Below, piece by piece: positions 58,425 through 64,000 of a stretch of 64,000 nucleotides of DNA. Below the pieces are notes generated by a model. The model was not told where the DNA came from. It made no database searches and saw nothing but the letters and a program-made list of their open reading frames with translations. This DNA is from Halogeometricum pallidum JCM 14848 (GTDB taxonomy: Archaea > Halobacteriota > Halobacteria > Halobacteriales > Haloferacaceae), in contig NZ_AOIV01000038.1 of NCBI RefSeq assembly GCF_000337095.1, forward strand, positions 18,652-82,651. Reading direction: 5' to 3'. Both the position numbers and the translations under genes were made by a program. Each line of letters starts with the position of its first letter. The stretch's first letter is position 1.

Positions 58425-60620
58425 TCAGAACTCATAGCTCATCACCGCCTCGATGGCGTGTTCGGCGCGCGCGGCGTCCGTCAGGTAGTCGTCTTCGATG
58501 TCGTTCGACGGGAAGTGCACGTCGTACCCCGAGGCGCGCTTGACCGGCGCCTTCAGGCGGTCGAGCGCGTACTCGTTCAGCAGGGCCGACAGCTCCGACC
58601 CGAGGCCGAGCGTCCGCCTGCTCTCTTGGACGACGACGCACCGACCCGTCTTCTTCACCGACTCCAGAATCGTCTCCACGTCCAGGGGCGAGAGCGTGAC
58701 GAGGTCGATGACCTCCGCGTCGGCGTCGACGCTCTCGGCGGCCTGCTTCGCGTGCGGCAGCATCGCCCCCCACGTCAGGACGGTCACGTCCTCGCCCTCG
58801 TTGACGACCCTGGCCTCGTCCAAGGGGAGGGTGTACTCCTCCGTCGGCACCTCGCCCTCGGTGCCGCGGTAGATGCGCTTCGGTTCCATGAACACCACCG
58901 GGTCGTCGCAGCGGATGCTCGACGCGAGGAGTCCCTTCGTCTGGTACGGCGTCGACGGGCAGACGACGCGGACGCCCGGGGCGTGAATCTCGAACGTCTC
59001 CGTCGACTCCTGGTGGTACTCCAGCGCCTTGATGCCGCCGCCGTACGGCATCCGAATCGTCATCGGCATCTCCACGTCGCCCCCGGTCCGCTTGTACATC
59101 TTCGCGACGGCGTACATGAACTGGCCGAAAGCGGGGTAGAAAAAGCCCATGAACTCGATTTCGGGGATGGGCCGGTCGTCGCGCATCGCCATGCCCGCGG
59201 CGGTGCCGAGTATCCCGTTCTCCGAGAGCGGCGTGTCTATCACCCGCCCGTCGCCGAACTCGTCGAGCAGCCCGTCGGTCGCGCGGAAGACGCCGCCCAG
59301 CGGTCCGATGTCGTAGCCGAGGATGCGCGTGGAGTCGTCGCGGTCCATCTCCTGATGGAGCGTCCGGTTCACGGCGCTCACGATGTTCATCGTCTCGGTG
59401 TCGGCCTCGTCGGGGTCGAGGGGCGAGGCGTCGACGCCGAGGGAGGGTCCCTCGTCGGCCCACTGCTCGGTGTCGAACTCGTCGCCGGTGAAGTCGGTGA
59501 AGGGGTTCTCCCCGTCGCGTTCTCGCTGGAACTCCGTCCGCTGGTGGGTCTCGCGCCACGAGGTGCCGTGGAGGTGGTGGTCGAACATCCGCATGGGGTC
59601 CGAATCGGGCACGTCCCGGGCCGTCCCGACGGCGTCGTCCACCTCCTCGTCGATTTCCGCTTGAATCTCCTCGCGGTCGTCGTCGTCGAGGAGGCCCTCG
59701 CCGTCGAGGTACGAGGAGAAGCGCTCGATTGGGTCGCGGTCTGCCCACTCTTCTTTCAGTTCCTCCTCCTCGCGGTAGAGACTCGCGTTGTCGGAGGTGT
59801 TGTGGTTACCCATCCGGTAGGTGACGCACTCGATGAGCGTCGCGCCGCCGCCCTCGCGGGCGCGTTCGACGGCCTCCTGTGCGGCCTCGTGGACGGCGAG
59901 CACGTCGTTGCCGTCGACGCGTTCGTGCGGGACGCCGTAGGCCTCCGCCTTCTTGGCGAACGTCTCCGCGCCGGTCTGTCGCTTCGACGGTTCGGAGATG
60001 GCCCACTGGTTGTTCTGGACGACGACGACGACGGGCGCCTCGAACACGCCCGCGAAGTTCATGCCGTCGTGGAACGACCCCTCGCTGGTCGACCCGTCGC
60101 CGATGAACGCCAGGGAGACGTTGTCCCGGTCTCGGAACTTGTCGGTCATCGCCGATCCGGCGGCGTTCGTCACGTTGACGCCGACGGGGGTGTAGTCGGG
60201 CGAGAAGTTCACCGGCGACTCCCAGTCGCCCAGTCCCTCCTCGACCGTCTCGGGGGCCTGTCCCGTGACGCCGAGGATGAGTTTGGCCATCGGCACGTCC
60301 CAGTGCAGGAGCGCGGAGTTCTGCCGGTAGGTGTAGAACACCCAGTCGTCCTCGTCGAGGGCCGCGGCGGCGCCGAGGGCCGTCGCCTCCTCGCCGAGCG
60401 ACCGCGCGACGAGGCTGGCCTCCCCGCTCCGTTGCATGTTGAGCATCTTCTCTTCGAGCGTTCGCGTGGCCGTCATCGTCCGGTAGAAGCCGACGAGTTC
60501 CTCGTCCGAGAGGTCCGGCGGGTCCGCGTCCTCGAGGAGTTCGCCGTCGTCGTCGAGCAGTTGACGGAAGTCGCTCGGTTGACCCGGTTCGGACCACGTT
60601 TCGGTCTCCTCGTCAGACAT
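58425..60620 (-). CDS. 2-oxoacid dehydrogenase E1, alpha and beta subunits fused
   Basis: A 731-residue single chain. Residues about 40-375 are E1-alpha: the TPP motif starts with GDG at 174-176 and ends with NN at 203-204, and YRMGNHNTSDNASLYR is the phosphorylation-loop region. Residues about 411-731 are E1-beta: NIVSAVNRTLHQEMD, DTPLSENGILGTAAGMA with the TPP-activating Glu, and the C-terminal domain. A roughly 30-residue acidic linker joins them. Alpha and beta are normally separate genes, also in haloarchaea. An internal ATG (59390) lies exactly at the beta start. It decarboxylates a 2-oxoacid and loads E2. Confidence 0.94.
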   Translation of the reverse strand: MSDEETETWSEPGQPSDFRQLLDDDGELLEDADPPDLSDEELVGFYRTMTATRTLEEKMLNMQRSGEASLVARSLGEEATALGAAAALDEDDWVFYTYRQNSALLHWDVPMAKLILGVTGQAPETVEEGLGDWESPVNFSPDYTPVGVNVTNAAGSAMTDKFRDRDNVSLAFIGDGSTSEGSFHDGMNFAGVFEAPVVVVVQNNQWAISEPSKRQTGAETFAKKAEAYGVPHERVDGNDVLAVHEAAQEAVERAREGGGATLIECVTYRMGNHNTSDNASLYREEEELKEEWADRDPIERFSSYLDGEGLLDDDDREEIQAEIDEEVDDAVGTARDVPDSDPMRMFDHHLHGTSWRETHQRTEFQRERDGENPFTDFTGDEFDTEQWADEGPSLGVDASPLDPDEADTETMNIVSAVNRTLHQEMDRDDSTRILGYDIGPLGGVFRATDGLLDEFGDGRVIDTPLSENGILGTAAGMAMRDDRPIPEIEFMGFFYPAFGQFMYAVAKMYKRTGGDVEMPMTIRMPYGGGIKALEYHQESTETFEIHAPGVRVVCPSTPYQTKGLLASSIRCDDPVVFMEPKRIYRGTEGEVPTEEYTLPLDEARVVNEGEDVTVLTWGAMLPHAKQAAESVDADAEVIDLVTLSPLDVETILESVKKTGRCVVVQESRRTLGLGSELSALLNEYALDRLKAPVKRASGYDVHFPSNDIEDDYLTDAARAEHAIEAVMSYEF

Positions 60621-60713
60621 GGCTGCGTGTGCGCTGCCGTCGTCCGGCGGGTGGTTCGCTGGCGATTCGCCGCGTGCGCGCGTCTGCGACGGTGTGTGAC
60701 ATGGTGTTGTCGG

Positions 60714-62135
60714 TCAGTCGTTTTGAGTGTGAATCGCGCGGCCCGAAGCGTTTGCGGCCGCCTCCTTCGCCGCCTCCGAGAGCGTCGGATGGGTGTGGAT
60801 AGTCGAGGAGACGTCTTCGAGCGTCGCGCCCAGTTCGAGGGCGAGACCGAACTCGGCGATCAGTTCCGAGGCCTCCGGGGCCACTATCTGCGCGCCGAGG
60901 AGGTAGCCTTCGTCGTCGTCGGCGACGACGCGGACGAACCCCTCCTCCTCGTTCAGCGTGAGAGCGCGGCCGTTCGCGCGGAGGGGCATCTCGCCGACGA
61001 CGGTGTCGTAGCCCGCCTCCTCGGCGTCGGCCTCGGTCATGCCCACCGTCGCTATCTCGGGGTCGGTGAACACGACGGTCGGGATGGCTTGGTAGTCGAG
61101 GGCGGCGGGTTCGCCGGCTATCACCTCCGCGACGACTTCGCCCTCGCGCATCCCCTTGTGGGCGACCATCGGTTCGCCGGCCACGTCGCCGACGGCGAAC
61201 ACGTTGTCGACGGCGGTCCGGCCCCGACCGTCCGTCTCCACGAATCCGTCCTCGTTCGTCTCGACGCCGAGGGCGTCGAGGTTCGCCGTGTCGGCGACGG
61301 GTTCGCGCCCGACGACGACGAGAACGCGGTCGGCGTCGTACTCGCTCGCCTCGCCGTCCTCGGTGACCGTCGTCACCCGGACGCCGTCGCCGTCGTCCGC
61401 CTCGGTCCACTCGTCGGCCTGTTCGCCGAAGCGGAAGTCGACGCCGAACTCCGCCGCCCGTTCGCGGACGAGTTCGCTCGCGTCGTCGCCGTATCCCGGG
61501 AGCACCTCGTCGAGCATCTCCACGACGGTCACGTCGGTGCCGACTTTCGCGTAGACGCCCGCCAGTTCCATCCCGATGTAGCCGCCGCCGACGACGAGGA
61601 GCGAATCGGGGGCCTCGTCGAGGGCCAGCGCCTGCCGGGAGTCGAGAATCGGGTCGTCCTCGAACGCGAACCCGGGCAGTTCGACGGGGCGACTCCCCGT
61701 CGCCACGACGGCGTGCTCGAACGACAGTTCGTCCTCCCCGTTGTCGGTGCGGACGGTCGCCGTCGTCTCGTCGACGAACTCGGCGACGCCCTCGACGACG
61801 GTGGCGCCCGCCGCCTCGCAGAGTTGCTCGACGCCGCCGGTGAGTCTGTCGACGACGCCGTCCTTCCACTCGACGGTGTCTTCGAGGTGTACCTCCGGGT
61901 CGGCGCGGACGCCGCGGTCCGCACCGGTCGACGCGTCGTGCGCGGTGTCCGCGGCGGAGATGAGCGCTTTCGAGGGAATACAGCCGTAGTTGAGACAGGT
62001 CCCGCCGACGGCCTCCTTCTCGACGAGGGTCACGTCGAGTCCGAGTTGACCGGCGCGGATGGCGGCGACGTACCCACCCGGACCGGCGCCGACGACGAGC
62101 AGTTCCGTTTCGTTCGGTGTCTGTTGGTCGGACAT
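60714..62135 (-). CDS. lpdA: Dihydrolipoyl dehydrogenase (E3)
   Basis: A 473-residue flavoprotein. It has the FAD loop VVGAGPGGYVAAIRAGQLG, redox disulfide Cys47/Cys52 in GGTCLNYGCIPSKAL, NAD loop VVGGGYIGMELAGVY, GREPVADTANL and the C-terminal His449-Glu454 pair in HTHPTLSE. It reoxidises lipoamide on E2. E3 is the first gene of the cluster (E3, E1, E2 in transcription order), while haloarchaeal clusters usually end with it. The E1 start is 93 bases downstream. Confidence 0.96.
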   Translation of the reverse strand: MSDQQTPNETELLVVGAGPGGYVAAIRAGQLGLDVTLVEKEAVGGTCLNYGCIPSKALISAADTAHDASTGADRGVRADPEVHLEDTVEWKDGVVDRLTGGVEQLCEAAGATVVEGVAEFVDETTATVRTDNGEDELSFEHAVVATGSRPVELPGFAFEDDPILDSRQALALDEAPDSLLVVGGGYIGMELAGVYAKVGTDVTVVEMLDEVLPGYGDDASELVRERAAEFGVDFRFGEQADEWTEADDGDGVRVTTVTEDGEASEYDADRVLVVVGREPVADTANLDALGVETNEDGFVETDGRGRTAVDNVFAVGDVAGEPMVAHKGMREGEVVAEVIAGEPAALDYQAIPTVVFTDPEIATVGMTEADAEEAGYDTVVGEMPLRANGRALTLNEEEGFVRVVADDDEGYLLGAQIVAPEASELIAEFGLALELGATLEDVSSTIHTHPTLSEAAKEAAANASGRAIHTQND

Positions 62136-62603
62136 AGCGTGTGAATCGACTGCAGTCGGTCGGTGAACGGTGCGCCCGCGGACCGAAACGCTCTCGGCCC
62201 CTCTCGCAGACCGGGTCCAGACGCGCCGGGCGACGTTTCGACCCCGCTTCGGGTTCTTTCGAGGCTTCCGGGTCGCCAGTCCGTCGACGCGCGCCTTCGC
62301 CTGTGGTGGGTGAATCTCTCACAGGGATGATAAAGAAATGGGCCGGTACGGAGAATAACCAATTCAGTTATGGTATTCGTCTCGTCGGCACCGCCAGTCG
62401 GGAGGGAAAACGATCGAACGGCGCTCGCTCGCCGAAATCGCTTTTCGGCCGGTCTACCTGCTGTCTACCGGTGGAATCGGAGTGCCGTCGTCCTGTGAGG
62501 TCGTCGTTCTCGCGTCCGGGGAGACGATTCGCGAGCAAAAATATGACATATTTCGATTATTTCGGCCGCCAGAATGAACCGTTCCCTGTCCGAACCGTCG
62601 CTC
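62136..62603. promoter_or_regulatory. Divergent intergenic region between lpdA and the rubredoxin-like gene
   Basis: No gene is seen in these 468 bases. For the minus strand, TTTCTTTATCAT (about 62328-62339) could be the lpdA promoter, giving a leader of about 170 bases. The inverted repeat CCTGTG (62300-62305) / CACAGG (62320-62325) would sit at its transcription start. For the plus strand, AAAATATGACATATTT (62537-62552) is a strong TATA candidate before the gene at 62604. Confidence 0.4.
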
Positions 62604-62993
62604 ATGACAGAAAGCACGAGTGCGTCGGAGAACGCGGCCGGAATCAACCCCGGAAAGGTCGTCTACGACCACGAGGGGAACGAACTCGGCGTGGTGTCCG
62701 ACATGACGAGCGAGGGGTTCGAGGTGTCCATCATCGACGACATCGAGTCGGTCGACGAGGACGGCTACGCCGACATCGACCACCCGGCCGTCGAGGGCGA
62801 GCAGTCCGCGAAGACGAACGAGGCCGACATCCACGGCTCCGAACAGGAGGAGAACCCCGGACAGGAGTTCGGCGAGGGGTACATCATGTGGCGCTGCAAC
62901 GACTGCGGCGAGATGGGCCAACTCGAGGACGGCCTGCCGACGGAGTGTCCGGACTGTGGCTCCGAGGAAGTTTACAAGTGGCGGGAGGACTGA
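62604..62993 (+). CDS. Rubredoxin-like zinc/iron-ribbon protein with PRC-like N-terminus
   Basis: A 129-residue protein from ATG 62604; an in-frame ATG at 62574 is also possible, and the TATA element at about 62546 fits a leaderless start there. The first part (INPGKVVYDHEGNELGVVSDM, split here by position 12-32) resembles a PRC-barrel strand set. The C-terminus holds MWRCNDCGEMG and ECPDCGSEEVYKW, a rubredoxin-like pair of CxxC knuckles. It may bind Zn or Fe. The GNAT gene begins 4 bases after its stop, so they form one operon. Confidence 0.75.
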   Translation: MTESTSASENAAGINPGKVVYDHEGNELGVVSDMTSEGFEVSIIDDIESVDEDGYADIDHPAVEGEQSAKTNEADIHGSEQEENPGQEFGEGYIMWRCNDCGEMGQLEDGLPTECPDCGSEEVYKWRED

Positions 62994-62997
62994 ACAG

Positions 62998-63786
62998 ATG
63001 AGCGAACACACCGTCCGCGAGTACGAATCCGGCGACGAGGACCGCGTCCGCGAACTCGTCGAGAGTTCGATGACCACCTCGTACGCGCTGAGCCCCAGAG
63101 AGATAGACGCGATACTGGAGTCGGAGTATCTCGACGAGACGCTCTTGAACCCGCGCGAGGACGCCATCGTGGTCGTCGTCGAAATCGAGGGCACAGTGGT
63201 CGGAGCGGCGAGCGCGACGTTCGACGACGACGAGACCGCCCTCCAGTGGATTCACGTTGACCCCGAGCGACGCGGTCAGGGCGTCGGAACGGCGCTGTTC
63301 GAGCGCATCAGCGAGGAGTTCGAGGAACGCGGCGTCGAGACGAACCGGGCCATCGCGCTCTCGGCCAACACGAACGCGGGCGCGTTCTTCGAACGGTACG
63401 GTTACGGGAAAGTCGACGAGCGACAGCGAGAAATCGGCGGTGAGGACATGGTCGAGTACGTCTACGAGGAGGGTGCCGAGACGGACGACGAGGAAGCCGA
63501 CGAGGAGTCCGCCGGCAACGAATCCGTCCCCGACTACCCCGACAGCGTCACCGGGGACGACGGCGAAGAACTGTACCTGGGCCGCGACGACGACGACCTG
63601 GTCCCGGCCTCCGAGGGTTACTTCGTCGCGTCCTACACCGATTCCGACCAGTCGGAGCGGTACGGTTACTACTGTCTGAACTGCGAGTCGCTGAACGCCT
63701 CGATGGACAGCATGGAGCGGATACGGTGCGGCGAGTGCGGTAATACGCACAACCCCGACGAGGATTACGACGGCTCCTATCTGTAA
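62998..63786 (+). CDS. GNAT acetyltransferase fused to a C-terminal zinc ribbon
   Basis: A 262-residue protein. Residues about 5-150 are a GNAT domain with the acetyl-CoA loop VDPERRGQGVGTALFE and NAGAFFERYGYGKV. An acidic linker (about 160-190) is followed by a C-terminal domain (about 195-262) with CLNCESLN and CGECGNTHNPDE, a zinc ribbon. The fusion suggests the ribbon selects a protein or nucleic-acid target for acetylation. The upstream partner also carries a ribbon. Confidence 0.85.
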   Translation: MSEHTVREYESGDEDRVRELVESSMTTSYALSPREIDAILESEYLDETLLNPREDAIVVVVEIEGTVVGAASATFDDDETALQWIHVDPERRGQGVGTALFERISEEFEERGVETNRAIALSANTNAGAFFERYGYGKVDERQREIGGEDMVEYVYEEGAETDDEEADEESAGNESVPDYPDSVTGDDGEELYLGRDDDDLVPASEGYFVASYTDSDQSERYGYYCLNCESLNASMDSMERIRCGECGNTHNPDEDYDGSYL

Positions 63787-63840
63787 TCCGGACGGGGACC
63801 CCGAACCGCTCTTCAACCGGGTCCGCGTCCGCCGGTCAGC

Positions 63841-63850
63841 TATCTTTATG
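63841..63850 (+). promoter_or_regulatory. TATA-type promoter of the malic enzyme gene
   Basis: TATCTTTATG is centred about 29 bases upstream of ATG 63875, as for a leaderless transcript. Confidence 0.55.
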
Positions 63851-63874
63851 CGGTGCGGGTGACGGTATCCGTCC

Positions 63875-64000
63875 ATGTCACTCGACGACGACGCGCGGGA
63901 GTACCACAGGGAAGAGCCGCCGGGTAAAATCGAGATTTCGACGACGAAACCGACGAACACGCAGCGAGACCTCTCCTTAGCGTACTCGCCGGGCGTGGCG
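63875..64000 (+). CDS. maeB: NADP-dependent malic enzyme, N-terminal part
   Basis: The first 42 codons are present and the rest runs past the window end. The sequence begins with [21 protein letters not shown] and continues through [19 protein letters not shown], with the last part matching the highly conserved N-terminal region ([11 protein letters not shown]) of malic enzymes of the MaeB type. The enzyme decarboxylates malate to pyruvate with NADP+. Nothing can be said about a C-terminal phosphotransacetylase-like domain. Confidence 0.88.
   Translation, partial: MSLDDDAREYHREEPPGKIEISTTKPTNTQRDLSLAYSPGVA

Noticed and set aside
56790..62144. A plus-strand open frame of about 1,780 codons running antisense across E2, E1 and E3
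   Set aside because: It lies exactly opposite three well-supported genes, is rich in Val, Arg and Gly with no domain, and is the usual artefact of strong GC bias at third codon positions on the other strand.
1..64000. tRNA, rRNA, CRISPR arrays, prophage or intact insertion sequences
   Set aside because: A read of both strands showed no regularly spaced repeats, transposase or integrase with terminal repeats, and no structure I could support as an RNA gene.

Overview
The window comes from a halophilic archaeon (class Halobacteria). GC is high, almost every encoded protein is strongly acidic, and exported proteins carry twin-arginine signals, often with a lipobox. Many genes have a TATA-like element about 27-30 bases before the start codon, as expected for leaderless transcripts. 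The genus cannot be fixed from the sequence. No rRNA, tRNA, CRISPR array or intact insertion sequence was seen. Most of the window (about 1-51 kb) is accessory catabolic capacity; the last 13 kb looks like core metabolism.

Region 1 (1-7.7 kb) is a sugar-acid locus. It holds the end of an enolase-superfamily dehydratase, a Gfo/Idh/MocA dehydrogenase broken by one extra base, an altronate-dehydratase-like set (large, small SAF, large), an IclR regulator and a 2-hydroxyacid dehydrogenase. The two large subunits have lost opposite halves of the family's conserved residues.

Region 2 (7.9-25.7 kb) is a compact divergent catabolic unit. The minus arm encodes a SnoaL-like protein, a luciferase-like oxidoreductase, an isochorismatase-type amidase, a dihydropyrimidinase-type amidohydrolase, a class III CoA transferase, an HMG-CoA-lyase-type enzyme and a LeuCD-type dehydratase. 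The plus arm encodes a fumarate-reductase-like flavoprotein, a complete branched-chain-amino-acid-type ABC importer, two MmgE/PrpD proteins and an IclR regulator. Together they suggest uptake of a cyclic amide or imide, two-step ring opening and deamination, hydration of the resulting unsaturated diacid, CoA activation and C-C cleavage. I know of no described haloarchaeal pathway with this gene set.

Region 3 (26.4-31.5 kb) has a TrmB regulator divergent from a secreted GH3 beta-glucosidase with a PA14 insert, then an SDR.

Region 4 (31.9-50.9 kb) is a sugar, sugar-acid or polyol locus. It has an HpcH/HpaI aldolase, Gfo/Idh, a 2-hydroxyacid dehydrogenase, an IolE-like isomerase, a carbohydrate ABC importer, an enolase-superfamily dehydratase, a CoA-acylating aldehyde dehydrogenase, an SDR, an aldo/keto reductase, a scyllo-inosose-dehydrogenase-like protein, a TPP enzyme, a luciferase-like oxidoreductase and an IclR regulator. 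Six minus-strand genes here share a short upstream motif.

Region 5 (51-64 kb) holds a DJ-1/PfpI protein, small haloarchaeal proteins, a Bat-type HTH regulator, a rhodanese, a 2-oxoacid dehydrogenase complex with E1 alpha and beta fused in one chain, a rubredoxin-like protein, a GNAT-zinc ribbon fusion and the start of malic enzyme.
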